Of a DNA stretch of 64,000 nucleotides, positions 12,461 to 24,876 are shown piece after piece. Made by a program: the position numbers and the translations under genes. The DNA is from Owenia fusiformis (taxonomy: Eukaryota; Annelida; Polychaeta; Sabellida; Oweniidae), in NCBI GenBank assembly GCA_903813345.2, contig CAIIXF020000002.1:1462001-1526000 (forward strand), written 5' to 3'. Under the pieces are notes generated by a model. The model saw nothing but the letters and a program-made list of their open reading frames with translations, did not search any database and had not been told where the DNA came from. Within the stretch, counting starts at the first letter, position 1. Every line of letters begins with the position of its first letter.

Positions 12461-13600
12461 ATTCACACTTAATTTTGGACTAAGGACAGTTATAATTTCT
12501 TATAATTACATAAAACTCAAGATGCTGTCAATTTTAACTATAATTTGTTTCGTTTAGTACAATTATTTACCTGCCTTTAAAGTGTGTGAATCGGTGTTTT
12601 ATGGTAATTGAAAATGTGATGAATGTGGTCAAAATGACACAAATATATGTCATATAGCGCAGGTGACTATACCATATCGACTGAACCCGGTGAAAACGCC
12701 TGTACAGATGACTATACCATATCCACTGACCCCGGTGAAAACTCTTCATGGAAGTAGTCTCTCAATTGCATTCATTGAACGAACAAAAATTGATAAGTTA
12801 TCATATATGATAACTGAATCAACAACATAAATTAAATATAAAACTTATATCGTTGAATAACATACACCAGTATGTATCTGTCTTAATATTACGCTGATTA
12901 TATTTTTTCCTTCATAAAATAATATAATAATTACAATACAGAATCGAAATACTATCTTATTAGTAATAACGCATCCTTTTTCATCCGAAAATAAAACATA
13001 TTTTTATATATTATTTTATCGATTTCACCAAGTGCTTGTTTGAAGTTGTTTTATAGACGTGTTTCGTGGAGAAACAGACACTGCGATGGATACACATAGA
13101 TAATAAGTGAATTTTAACAAAATAGGCAGTCTAACAGACAAAAACCAATAGAATCACGAGTTAAATGTATAATGGTGTTTGAAATAAGGATTAATACAGA
13201 ACTTTTAGAAGCGCCATCCACCAATCAAACTAAATGTGCCATCCTATGCCAAGTAGATTTTTAGGGAGATAGGTTGGTAAGATATATTCTGTATCCTGAT
13301 TTTGAGGTTTCCATATCCAGAATCTCCTTATCTTCCGCCATATCTACCGCTCCAGGGGGAATCTTCCCGCTTTGAAAAAAGTGAAAAAAATAAGAAAAAA
13401 TATTTGGAGTTTTTAATCGGCCAAGTAAACAGTACAATACCCTGCGTGCAGAGTCTAGTTAAACTACATTCTGCCGAGCAGAGACCAAATTACAGTTTAG
13501 TAGCCCCGTCCCCACGACGGGTACCGGTGACAGTTTGGGTAATAAATCACTTTTGACCTACGCACTGACCTTTCTTCCACCAATCATCGAGCTTGAGCAA
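12461..13600. other. Intergenic stretch with a short tandem repeat
   Basis: A 45-bp unit occurs twice at about 12661-12750 (GACTATACCATATC repeated at 12665 and 12710, each followed by a CCCGGTGAAAAC-like stretch). Nothing else is recognised. Confidence 0.5.
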
Positions 13601-13733
13601 ACATACGCCAAATGCGTTCTAATTAAACATGCGCATGCCATTGGTCAATTACGGGCTCAACGATGACGTCAGAAGGAATGACCATATATAGAACGTCGGT
13701 CAAATTTGGCCGACGAACACTGATTGGCGCGGT
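13601..13733 (+). promoter_or_regulatory. Candidate promoter with CCAAT, CRE, TATA and a first splice donor
   Basis: In order: CCATTGGTC (CCAAT box on the opposite strand) at about 13638, TGACGTCA (CRE-type palindrome) at about 13664, CCATATATAG (TATA-like) at about 13681, and then, about 50 bp further, GGCGCG followed by GTGAGT at 13733. This spacing fits a TATA promoter with a short non-coding first exon. The next plus-strand gene is WSC copy 4, 3.3 kb downstream; the link is a guess. Confidence 0.35.
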
Positions 13734-15240
13734 GAGTTAAAAGGTTTATTTTAGTTTGAAAGAGTGAAGACGAAGCTCTCTTTTAAGAAGTGAAGTCAAA
13801 CGAATGCAAAGGGTAACAGTACAGTGAACAGGGGGATATAATTCTACACGTTCACGCCACAGCTTTAAAACAAACGTGTATCATAATCTCCCAAATTGGT
13901 GACAAGCGTGAACATTTAAGTATTGATTTGTCGGTAAACATAAAGTCCTATGAAAACGCATGCCTTTACGTCTCTATTGACAATGTAATCAATTACCAAT
14001 GTTAAGGTCAGGTCTTTTTCTAAATCAAGGAGGTGTTTTTCGTTTCATCATATTCATAGAGTAAGGTATACGATCTCAAAATAACAATATAACAATTGAT
14101 ATATCCCAAAGAATTGCAAAAAGCAGAAAAACGTGAAACTGAATATTGTCTGTCCCACACCATTTACACATGGGTGCCTTATTTTGCATGCGTAATTATA
14201 TCTACAACTATTTTCAAAGTTAAGAGTATTGGCTTATTAATTTATATTGAATCTTCAAAATGATTATATTGTATTCTGTATGAATGAAATGTCCATTGGT
14301 GTTATGATATTGGGTTGTGATAATATAACCTGAATGGTGGGGGTATACATTGTGTCTTTTCATGGTGGATTATGGTTTAGAATAGTTGGGGTTTATTTTC
14401 ATGTGCGATGTACAATTTGATTCTATCTTTCATCATCCTTTGTAAACACGTTAATGGGTAAGAGAATATTTGGTTGATTGGAGATTGTTTCCGTGTTCAC
14501 ATAAATTGTCAATTACCACCCAACACGTTTTCATTATATTCATTTTATCACATTGATTGTAGTAGCATAACCAAAAGTTTAAAGAAATCTTTTTATCCGG
14601 ATTGACGCTGTGTTGCTCGTGTCACAATTTACAGATAGGTCTGTCAAGATCACCATATATATCAAATACAATATTCTACGAATGATTAAAATATAACATG
14701 GTTATATCTTCTGTTTATATTCTTATTCCAACCTATATCTAACTACATGCTTCTATGTACAATTTCATTTCACTCATTTGTTTACTGACTTTTTGTTCTT
14801 TTTTGTCCTTAATAAAACTTCATACACAATCTCCGGGTCATTGTACTTGGCATTGATTAAATCGTTTGTTCTTGTCTTTCCTTTTAATTTAGAAAAAACA
14901 ATTATTTCCCTTATATAATCAATCAACATTGACTTTGAACAAATATTTCCAATAGAGAAAATCGATACATATTCTTTAACGGTTTTGTGAGTTATTGTTA
15001 TATATACAATAATATGATATATTGAAAAATACGATGCATTTGGAATGGCAAACTGAGTAAGTGGGCGTAATGTATTAACACTTGGCATTAGCAACCACAT
15101 ATTCAATCATAATAAAAAATGATTCCATACAACAGCACCTAAATATGTGATTAACTTTTTTTTGTCAAGAAACAGTTTGTAAAAAATGAAATCGAATTTT
15201 GTATTGACAAATAATCAATCGAACTCCAGGCTTAAATCAA
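13734..15240. other. Intergenic or long-intron stretch, nothing recognised
   Basis: AT-rich sequence with chance frames only. A 110-codon minus-strand frame at 14774-15106 shows no family feature I recognise. Confidence 0.4.
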
Positions 15241-15259
15241 TCGTTAATGTCGCCTTTTA

Positions 15260-15570
15260 TACTTGCGGGCAGGGGGACCCCTCCGGATTTTCTTTTATTT
15301 CAAAAATTGCTTGAAATCAAACCTGGATATTTTCATATCTAAATACACACTGTTCTAGTTTTTACCTTTTTTTAAATAGAGACTTGTGTTATGGTGATCT
15401 TCAAAAAGCCATATTACAAAATTTCACACATACGATACTTTGACCTACTTTTTGAGGTTTTAATTACCTCGCTCAAGAGTTTGAATGACCTATAATAGGG
15501 TACCTTAGTTTTTATACCCATTCAACTTCAGGGGCTCATGTGACCCATCTACCCGTTAGTTTTATAAAGC
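15260..15570. repeat. Diverged fragment of the piggyBac-like MITE family
   Basis: The stretch ACTTTTTGAGGTTTTAATTA with the following GACCTATAATAGGGTACCTTA (about 15445-15510) matches about 63375-63440 in the piggyBac-like MITE at 62.6-63.5 kb. The start (AGGGGGACCCCTCCGGATTTT) resembles the subterminal left end of that element. The terminal repeats themselves are not present. Confidence 0.55.
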
Positions 15571-15745
15571 TAAATTTTGTTATCTGCTTTTGTTATTGAT
15601 TTTATATTATTTAGATCGTAAATGAAAAACATTTTCAAAACATAATTATCATACTCATGAATTTTGACATAAGTAATACTGACATCTTTGATGATGAAAT
15701 CAACAGGATGAAGAGTAATCACTTTTTAATAGGGCATTATCATTC

Positions 15746-16015
15746 AATAAATATCAATGTCAACAATGGTTGCCTCAACCACAACATCTGAATCACAGTC
15801 AATGGGGCTCAAACATCATTAGCATCAAGTGTAACCATTCATCATGTGCGATTGAAGACTGGTATGCCCAAATTAATGCTCGTGTAGAACATTCCCAACT
15901 GACATGTTCTTGTTTAGGCCCGATGAGTCACAATAACACGTATGCCTGGACTTTTGCTTTTGCAAGATATTTGTATGCCTTAGAAAACCGGAAGGATATT
16001 GCTTTTCGATACATT
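15746..16015 (+). other. Possible exon of an unrecognised cysteine-containing protein
   Basis: An open frame without a clear ATG reads YQCQQWLPQPQHLN, later CNHSSCAIEDWYAQINARV and LTCSCLGPMSHNNTYAW. The C...W-Y...C-x-C spacing is faintly like an AMOP domain. Further frames at about 16030-16100 and at 16393-16502 (MEEFSPHVCDSYSQGYRIRA, then AYRDTGDHGTTF) could be other exons, but no consistent splice phase was found. It may equally be a gene remnant. Confidence 0.22.
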
Positions 16016-16779
16016 TGATTGATTGCAGTTATCTACTTGGGATCAACTAAATGAAGACATTTACTTTCGTTCCAACATGTCAGGACTTCCGGAAGTGTAA
16101 TTTGGTAAGATATCTCGTGTTCTTGATTTAACCGCCATTTATCTTACAATTTCTTGCTAAATACTTATCACGAATTTATGTTGTGGATTCTAGTATCAAA
16201 ATGCGATTTCACCTCAAAAGTACAAACTGCAATTCTCTTGATATTTACAATCCAATTCCCTCGCTAAGGTAACAAAGACAATTTCTCAGAAACACGAAGT
16301 GATTACTTTTTTCAGGGGGAATTTCTGGTCATTTTATGGGCAATCTAAAGGAAACAATTAGTTTCCGTATTGCATATTTCTAGCAGTTGTCATCATGGAA
16401 GAGTTCAGTCCACATGTCTGTGACAGTTATTCACAAGGATACAGAATTCGTGCAGTGGCTTATAGGGACACCGGGGACCATGGTACCACCTTTATCACTA
16501 AAGATGGGAAACAGAGAAAGTAAACAGATCGTCGGACTGGGTCCAATAATGCTTACAAAAATGCTTATAAATTACCCCGTACCCGAAAACGTTGATACAT
16601 TGTCTCTTTTTCAGGGACATACCTTGATTTTGAAACTTTTCGATATTATGTAACTTTTCATAACGAACTAAATGACATATAACCTGATAGGGGGGCAATC
16701 CTGCATGTATACGTTTAGAGGGGGTACATATATATGTAACACCCTGTATATACAGTTGAAATGAATATCTTCGTTGCAA

Positions 16780-17054
16780 GATAGATATGTCCTCGTATCA
16801 TTTCTACATAATGGAAAATTGTAATCCGTTCCGAAGCGATGGAACTAATTCGTAAATGTGGAAATGATGAATTTTATGATTAAAAAAATACCGGAAATAC
16901 GGCCATGTTGAAACGAAGTTAAACTGTTTTCATTTCAAGTTGGTCCACATTGTATTTGTGATTTCATAATTATAGGGGTGTGTAAGCGACTTCGATTTTT
17001 TGAACAACTACAATATCAAAGAAAACTATAATTGTTACACAATCACTGTTTAAC
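16780..17054 (+). promoter_or_regulatory. Conserved upstream block of WSC copy 4
   Basis: GTGTAAGCGACTT at about 16979 recurs as GAGTAAGCGACTT at about 21424, at similar distance from the ATG of copy 5, and both are followed by an ACAATATC-type motif. The pair probably marks a shared 5' UTR or core promoter of these two paralogues. Confidence 0.4.
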
Positions 17055-19145
17055 ATGGTTTGGATATTACTTCTCATTTTTGCGCGAACGGCGAGTAGTA
17101 TTGGTGAAATTTATACTTACCGTGGACAGATCACAATAGATCTCATCGGTTACACATTTGCGTCGACTGTAGAAATGTGTGCAATCCACTGTTCGATGCA
17201 GGGCAGCCAATGTACCTGTTTTCATTACAATTCGTTAAATGAATGTTATCTACTAAATACTGCTGGGAGACTAACACAGTCTCAGGGAAGTACAGGACAT
17301 GCTCTATACTGTAGTTCAGGTAAGGGTTATAATTATGCCAAACAGGGATGCACTCTTGTAACATTTAGCAATTGAACTTTTATTTTTACATTGTTGTTGC
17401 GATGGAAATAATGAAGTCATGGCTAAAACAAACAAACTCTTGCATTAGTATACAGAAATGCATGTATATTAGAAACGCATCCCAGTTTCATATCACCTTA
17501 AAGAGGTTTATCTTTTATTTGATATGTTATATCATTCCATTTTATTTTTTATAATCTTTTATTTTTTTGATTATATACTTTAAGGAATTTGATATTGATT
17601 GAATATGATACGACTACAGTGTATCATGAAAATAACATCATGATTGATCGGCATTTGAATCTACTGTTCAGCAGATGTATTTTTAACGTTTTTATGTTTC
17701 CAACGATTTCTTTCATGAAAAAAAACTGACCAGACGATATTGTTTTTAGTATATGGGCCAAGTCTTTACATGTATAATTTTCATGATACAAGTATGTATA
17801 TACATCTATATTAAACAAATACTGGATGACCATGAGGACGTGGATATGCCAGAATACCTATCCGAGGAAAAAATACCAGGCGAAACAAAGTCCCTTGAGA
17901 AATACTTTTAAAGAATGGGTCTACTAAAACAGAAGCCGAGCCTAGTATTTCTTTTTTTCTTTTTGGAGGATAGGTATTCTGGCATACTGGATGGTTGGAT
18001 CTTGCTGCCAGGTATGGCAATAGACGGGAGACCCTGCAGCTCTTAACCAATCAGATTTGAGAATTTTAATGAGGTGCATTATGGATAATCTTACCTATCT
18101 TCGTCGTAGTTTTATGTCTTCAATGTAATCCAATGTTCTGCTGCACCAGACTCCTCCATTGTGCCCCTGTTTTAAAAGTGTTTGGCAAATAAATGAAATT
18201 TAAAAAAAATCAAACATGTGGAGGGGGCGTATATTAACACAATCCATGTATTTATTCCTTCAAAGTTTGAGTAGCCTTTGAAATTACCTCTCCAGACGTA
18301 CAAATCAGTGAATACCTCGGGTGTTTTGAAGACTTGTATGGGAACAGAGATCTACCCCAATCGACATCAACAGTGGGTACCGTCATTCCCCAGTCCTGCA
18401 TAGACGCCTGCCGAAATCTTGAACAAGGTACTAACAATTTTATGCGTACAAAAGGGCAATGCATCATTATAACGAAATGGCAGCTTGTTTAAATAATTCC
18501 ACTAAATATCAATGCAGTGGCTCTTTGTAGGGTCAAGGTCACCGTCATTATTTGGCCCGGGCTTGATTCCAGGATCAGACATGGCGTTTCACCGAAGGAT
18601 CAATAAACTGAGGCTTTACGCACAAAAGTGCGGATTTAACAGTTTAATAAAGCAAGCAATGTTGGGTATTCAATGCGCGCATGGTATCTCAACCGATGTT
18701 TTACTGTATAGCTTGATTCCAGGATCAGACATGACGTTTCACTGAATGATCAATAAATTGAGGCTTTAGGCACAAAAGTGCGGATTTAACAGTTTAATAA
18801 AGTAAGCCATGTTGGGTATTCAATGCGCGCATGGTATCCCAACCGATGTTTTTCTGTATAGCACCGTCCGCATAGCATCCTTTTTGTAGATTATACTGCA
18901 TAGTATGTAAACTGTCATTTATAAAGACACAAACGTAATGCAAACATACATACTTACATTACAGATTACCATGTACTTGTTAATTTGTAGGGTACCTTTA
19001 TGCTGGACTCCAAAATGGCGGAGGCTGTTTTTGCGGTACAAGTTACGGGAAACACGGACCTTCCACAAGATGTGACAAGGCCTGCCCTGGTGACAGCACA
19101 CAGATATGCGGAGGTTACGACGCAAACAATATATATGTAATTTGA
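17055..19145 (+). CDS. Secreted PAN-like/WSC-domain protein, copy 4
   Basis: Exons 17055-17319, 18296-18427 and 18991-19145, all phase 1, give 183 residues. The signal peptide is MVWILLLIFARTASSIG. The PAN-like segment keeps the full cysteine set (MCAIHCSMQGSQCTCFHYN, NECYLLN, HALYCSSG). The WSC domain reads EYLGCFEDLYGNRDLPQ, QSCIDACRNLEQG, GYLYAGLQNGGGCFCGTSYG, PGDSTQICGGYDANNIYVI and stops at TGA. Donors are GTAAGG and GTACTA. It is closest to copy 5. The introns hold a 142-bp MITE and a 150-bp tandem duplication. Confidence 0.87.
17845..17986. mobile_element. 142-bp MITE in intron 1 of WSC copy 4
   Basis: Perfect 19-bp terminal inverted repeats: TATGCCAGAATACCTATCC at 17845-17863 and its reverse complement at 17968-17986. 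No coding capacity. Target duplication not resolved. Confidence 0.75.
18561..18860. repeat. 150-bp tandem duplication in intron 2 of WSC copy 4
   Basis: Two nearly identical units, 18561-18710 and 18711-18860, both starting GCTTGATTCCAGGATCAGAC and both containing CAATGCGCGCATGGTATC. They differ by few substitutions, so the duplication is recent. Confidence 0.9.
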
Positions 19146-20601
19146 AATAAATTATTTGGGACTATTATCAATTTTAAAAATACTCTGCATAATTCAATGA
19201 CAAGCTTTTTTTATTCAAAAAATATGAATTTGAAGGACTTTTCGTGCCAAAAATGTGAGTTTATTTTGAATAAAATGTTATATGTCACATTGGTCAATTA
19301 GGAGATTGTTAGATGTGTCACGGGTTAGTTTTGGTTCGGCTCGGGACAGAAAAAGTGTGCGGGACGAGTAATTTCGCTTAGGATCAGAAGTAAACGGAAC
19401 AATGAATTTTAGCTCACTAAAATCGTTCGAGAAAAACCGTTCGTAATCTATACGTATACAAGAAATATAAAAGTTAGAAGTGATTTTTTGACGGAAATTG
19501 AATATAAAGCATCTTACAATAACTAACGATGTTCCGACCCGACTCAAAATCGGTATTAGATATCCGGGACCATACCTGAGCCTTTCGATCCGATATTCTA
19601 GTCGATTATCGTTCGGTATAACACCTCTAGTGTTGTTTTCACTAGATTTATTGTACAATATGCTACCTTATTTGTATGATGTATTCATTTTATGAACCAA
19701 ATAAAGCGATCATATATCAAAATTATGTCTGCTGTTAATGTAATTTCGTAAAACACAAATGCAAAGGATGTTTTTTTACGATACAGCATATCACCTGATT
19801 GTTACTTTTAAATTCACAATTGCTAAAATCAAGGCAAAATGTAAATACACTGATTGCGTATTACTGGTATTTTTGAATACGATAACCTTGAAATTATATA
19901 TAGCTGATAACGTAAAATATATATTAAAAAATAATTGATTTGTTGATTTGATTCTTCAAATACAAATAGAAATGACCTCCAAAGGACCACGAGTTGTTTG
20001 TAGAATGAATCTGGGGAGCTTTTTCGTGCATTTTGCTTGTGTTTTTCATCTAAAAAACTTTAAAACATTTATTTACTATAAAATTGCACCATATAATACC
20101 AAAAATATTTCTCATTTTCAAGGATTCTCTTTTGATTAAACCAGGTATTGTTAATTTTCAAACTCAGGGGGCTGGGGGTCATTATTAGGGTCGCTTTGAA
20201 TGATATTAATGCTGTTTTAAATAGGTTTCATGTTTGCCAATAAATTCTCAAATTGTGTAAATGGTACCACTTCCTTAATCCCAAGAATTTTCTCTTTGAG
20301 GAATTTCCCTATAGTAATCCAATGGTATAGTTTCAAGCAGATTTTGAGAAAACGGAAAAGTTAATTATTAATTATTAATACACACCTCATTGGCTTGTGA
20401 TCTAAACCAAAACAACCCAATAAGATGTGTATTAATGATTAATATACTTTTCTCTATGCTCTAACATACGAAGACGACCCATTTTCGTAGTGTTATATTG
20501 ACTGTGATGTTAAAACGGTAAAAATAATGAAGAACAATCACTTTTTTATATTGCATAATCATTCAACCAAAACTAATTTCAACTACGGTTTATTCAGTTA
20601 T
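19146..20601. other. Intergenic stretch between WSC copies 4 and 5
   Basis: No gene, RNA or clear repeat recognised; frames of up to 126 codons on both strands overlap each other at 19278-19695 and look like chance. Confidence 0.4.
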
Positions 20602-20603
20602 TA

Positions 20604-21070
20604 CAGGGTGTTCCAAAAAGTGAACTGTTGCAACGTGCTGTATTCCCCTTATTACCTACAAGAATCCTTTCATATTTTCACATGTCGTAGAAGAAGGTCT
20701 AAACTTTTTTTGGTACTATACATTTTTCGTAGTCTTGAAATTTGCAGATTTATAAGCCCCAACCAACCACCACTGAAAATCGATAAAATGTGAACTTCAA
20801 CATTTGCGATTCTTCAACCCTTCAACAATCTTCATGTAGAGTTTTTTTAGCCGCAGTCTAAAAAACCTAATGTTTTTTGACTTTGTTTGGTTTTGAATCA
20901 GGAACATTATGGTGTAAAAATACCATCCTGCCTCAAGACTGAGAATAAATTATGGCATCAACAAAAATGTTGGACTTTTTTTCCGCAGGATCTGATACAT
21001 TTAGCCAATTCCTGCATGTATTAAGTAAAATATAGCCTGTTGGATGGATTCACTTTTTTGGACCACCCTG
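20604..21070. mobile_element. TA-flanked mariner/Tc1-type MITE (467 bp)
   Basis: The left end is CAGGGTGTTCCAAAAAGTGA and the right end is the reverse complement of CAGGGTGGTCCAAAAAAGTG, with TA dinucleotides directly outside both ends (20602-20603, 21071-21072). TA target duplication is typical of the Tc1/mariner superfamily. There is no transposase. The same end sequence stands alone at about 11082 (CAGGGTGGTCCAAAA) in intron 2 of WSC copy 3. Confidence 0.75.
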
Positions 21071-21504
21071 TAGATGTTAAGTATAATCAATAGGATTGAA
21101 CATTCTGTAAATAATGTATGATTAAGGGCGAGGACTTTCTCAAACATTAACGAAACATTAATTGGAAACTATTACACTCAGATAATTGCTCGTAAAATGA
21201 AATGCTTATCATCAAAACATGTCAATTTATTTTTAAGTATTGATCGAAATTCGCACTGGCACATTCAAGTTTAGACCCTACTAGTAAAACGTATACAATT
21301 TACCATTGCGATACGGATGAAGATTATACCAGGGGATTTTGCATCACAAATTCAAACAACATATTGGTTTTCGAAACAGATGAAATAGAGGGTTAATTGA
21401 CGTGATTTCATTACGTAGGGATGAGTAAGCGACTTTAAAAGCGACTTGGGACAACGACAATATCGATGAAAACTATCACGTTAATGTCATCCCTGACACC
21501 AAGT

Positions 21505-23749
21505 ATGAAAACAGGTTGGATTTTACTCTTGATATTTTGGCGAACTCCAACTAGTATTGGGGAAATCTACAATTATCATGATAACATCATAATTGATCTA
21601 ATCAGTGCCACATTTGCGCAGAGTATCCAAATGTGTGCAATCCATTGCGCGATGAAGAGCAACCAATGTACCTGTTTCCATTACAATTCGTTAAATGAAT
21701 GTTATCTACTAAATACAGCTGGGAGACTACCACAGTCTCGAGGAAGTACAGGACATGCTCTATACTGTAGTTCAGGTGAGGTTACCGTTGTGCCAAACAG
21801 GGATACATTCTTGTAGCATTTAAGACTTTAAATTTGTAAATCTAAAAATTGATGTTATCATTGAAATCATAAAGAAATAGCTTAATCGAAACAATACTAA
21901 TATGTGAATATACATCAAAGCGCCATCAAAGTGCCGTTGGTGTGAATCAAGCTTAAACGGTATGCGTGCGTCACCCTTTGTGAACTCATGAAGTTATTAT
22001 GCTCATTGAAAGACATCCAAGTTTATATATATACAATATAACAAGTTCTTTTAAAGGATAGGTATCGATATGGTGTACTGAATTCAACAATGTTTTTCTT
22101 TTAAACAAATTATTGCAAACATTCTGTAAAAACATGTCCTTTTGACTGATTGACCACAATTAAATGCGAAAATTATTTATAATATATATTTTGTATTACT
22201 GTTTGTGTTAACATTTTTCGTTTTTTAATGCAATTGTATTTTGTTCCTTTCTACCAATTCTGAGAATGAAAAATGTATTTTCGAACCTTGTTGGATCAAA
22301 ATAGCATATATACAACCTTTTCTTAGACCTCTCAGTATTATAGATATACAACTGAAATTTTGGTTGGTTTAACAAAAAATATTCAAACAATTAAAAAAAG
22401 ATAAAAGTTTAGATGCAACCTTTTATTCCATTAACAAGATACCTTTTATAAATCAACCAAACTTTCCTGTGTGCAATTACAATATTGAGAGACCTTAACA
22501 CGTTGTGTTTATTTCGTTTTGTTCAAATGAGGGTCGGAGAGATGTTTCATTTCATTCCGGGCATACGGTGCCAAGAACAAAAGAAGTGTCTGATGTGATT
22601 TCTAGAACAATATAGAAAAAGTAAAGGACGATTCTCGGTTTGGAGAACGAAGTTCATCAATCTAAATGAGCATTATCCCTGCTTTGGACAAATTTGATTT
22701 TTTTATATTATATAGATTTGAATGTCCTCTTTTGAATAGTCTAATTTTTTAATTTGGGTAATATTTCTAGATTTTTCGCAAACGAATATTAGCGCAGTAC
22801 ACTGATGAACTTCTTTCCCCAAATCGAGACTTGTATTTTATTGAATCAGTCTAATTGAGCGTTATCCCTGCTTCAGACCAATTTGTTATTTTTGCATCTT
22901 GTAGATTTAAATGTCCTCTTTTTAATATTCATAGTTTAATTTTGGTAATATTTCTATATTTTGAAAAAAAGTATTAGCCCAGGAGACTGTTCTCCAAACC
23001 GAGAATCGTCTTTTTTTCATTTCCGAAGCCTGTCAATGTCAGAATCTAAATTTCGAAATGTTTTGATAGAATGGAATGTCGAATGTATGTAATTGAATAC
23101 AAAAGTGTAAAAAATCGAATAAAGCTGCAGAAAAAGTCCATAAACATTAGCATACTTTAAATGAGAATTCAATGCTTCCAACTGCCAACATTCATTGGAT
23201 TTTGAAATAATATCCAGATGCTAGTATCGGCGGCGCCTACCTTGGGTGTTTTGCAGACGTTTATTGGGACAGGGATCTACATAAATTGACAGCGACAGTG
23301 GGTGCCTTGACTCCACAAGCTTGCATAGACGCCTGCCGAAACCTTGACCAAGGTATCGATACTTATTTAGAAAGTCAGGAGCATTTGATTTTTATATTTG
23401 TAGCTCAACGTTCCGTTATGATAATACAAACACAAAATGATCGGAATGTCAAATGGTATTGCTGTTTTGCTCTGTGAACGTTGGGAGGGGTTTTATTTGA
23501 CAGTGTCTCTTTTGATAGAATCATATTTTTGTCTTAATGACGCGTTGCTTTCTTAGATTGACTTATTTCTAGCTTGTTATAAACTTGTTTGTAGGATACC
23601 TTTATGCTGGACTCCAGAATGGTGGAGGATGTCATTGCGGTACAAATTATGGAAAATACGGACCTTCCACAAGCTGTGACAAGGCCTGCCCTGGTGATAG
23701 CACGCAAATATGCGGAGGTTACAACGCAAACAACATATATGCCGTTTAA
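21505..23749 (+). CDS. Secreted PAN-like/WSC-domain protein, copy 5
   Basis: Exons 21505-21775, 23218-23352 and 23595-23749, joined in phase 1, give 186 residues. I chose the ATG at 21505 (MKTGWILLLIFWRTPTSIG) because it aligns with the start of copy 4 and leaves a normal signal peptide; ATGs at 21466 and 21484 are in frame and would add 13 or 7 residues. The PAN-like segment keeps its cysteines (MCAIHCAMKSNQCTCFHYN). The WSC domain reads AYLGCFADVYWDRDLHK, QACIDACRNLDQG, GGGCHCGTNYGKYGPSTSC, STQICGGYNANNIYAV and ends in TAA. Intron 1 (1.4 kb) contains two repeat elements. Confidence 0.87.
22055..22610. repeat. Dispersed repeat R, uninterrupted copy
   Basis: Similar over its length to 56095-56482 plus 58517-58590 (shared words include TGCGAAAATTATTTAT, ACAATATTGAGAG and AACAAAAGAAGT). 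The copy at 56 kb is split by a 2.0-kb insertion after AATG, whereas here the sequence continues uninterrupted through CAAATGAGG at about 22525. No protein is evident. Confidence 0.7.
22627..23010. mobile_element. 384-bp TIR element with an internal duplication
   Basis: Perfect 22-bp inverted termini at 22627-22648 and 22989-23010 (core CGATTCTCGGTTTGGAG). The interior is two diverged direct copies of a unit of about 190 bp, each starting TCTAA-TGAGC-TTATCCCTGCTT and ending near ATTTCTA-ATTTT. Lies in intron 1 of WSC copy 5, just after repeat R. Confidence 0.8.
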
Positions 23750-24029
23750 GTTAAATCACTTGGGACTATTATCAATTTTTATAAAGACTTTTCAATGGAA
23801 ATGGATATTTTCTATGACAAGATTTTCAATCTTGAACGTTTGCTTTTGAAATACTTTTTTCAAGTGATTTGTGAGTTTATTTCAAAGTGTTAATTGTCGC
23901 ACTGAAAATGTCAGCTTCTCTTATTTGACTGGTCGAAAATAATGGTGACAATCGAAACGTGACTTCTGGGAAGACAATAAAGATATTCTTTGGGTGAATT
24001 ATATGATAATTTTATGAATGAATAAACGC

Positions 24030-24091
24030 ACGGAGCACACCGCGTCTCGAACTCGCAACCTCGTGGTTACGGCGCCCAATCGCCTAGCCTG
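24030..24091 (-). repeat. tRNA-derived SINE or tRNA-like fragment
   Basis: On the minus strand the sequence reads GGCTAGGCGATTGGGCGC, then GAGGTTGCGAGTTCGAGAC, which resembles a polymerase III A box followed by a B box (consensus GGTTCGANTCC) at tRNA-like spacing. It does not fold into a full cloverleaf by eye, so a SINE head is more likely than a functional tRNA gene. Confidence 0.5.
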
Positions 24092-24378
24092 AACAAATAT
24101 TCAAAACCTCTGAAATGAGAGCATATTTCCGCGAACGTATTGGATGACCTGGAATCTTTCAAAATTCAATTTATTCTTAATAACTATATATTATATGTTT
24201 TTTTTAATCCTAGAGACATATCAATAACCTCTTGAAGGATTTATACTTTTTAAATAAATATTTTTTAGGCTTAAAAAAATGTTAACTTCAAAAACGTTTC
24301 GCCGCTTTCACGACATAAAGTAACCTATTGATATCACAGATATTCATTACACAAATTCATTTAATTTATTGTACACCT

Positions 24379-24534
24379 TGTCATGTATTTCACTGATAAA
24401 TACAGGGAGTTAAGAAATACAAAACGAGATACTTTTGGGCGGAAGTTAACTCATCTTTATTGACAGGCGCATGCGCAACATTCCACATGCAATAGTGAAA
24501 GTGAAACTAGAACAGGTAGCATAAAACCTTTACA
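24379..24534 (-). repeat. 3' LTR of the Ty3/gypsy element
   Basis: 156 bp, identical to the 5' LTR as far as can be read. On the element strand it starts TGTAAAGG, contains AATAAA as likely polyadenylation signal, and ends ATGACA. Confidence 0.95.
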
Positions 24535-24876
24535 GTCCTCCATACTAAATATAAAGTTATACTTTAAACAAGTTTACTTATACATACAACCTTTAAGAAA
24601 ATAAAGTTTTGAATCATTCCAATGATTTGCAATATTTTAAACATGTGTTTTTCTTTTGCTCTCTGTAACTTTAAAGTCCTTAAAGATTATTTAAAGTTAA
24701 ACAAATCTTTATACTATACTAGTTTTCGCTAATATTCTCAAGAGTTCCTATAATTATAAACAAAGCTTATATAATGTCCATACATGTCGTTAACATGCAA
24801 ACATGTATCAAGATAATTCTGATTTCCTATAATACACCATACACTAGAAATCAGAAAACAGTTTAGTCAGTTTTTG

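Noticed and set aside
19278-19695. Overlapping 126- and 65-codon frames on opposite strands
   Set aside because: No motif, no signal peptide and mutual overlap; probably an old repeat.
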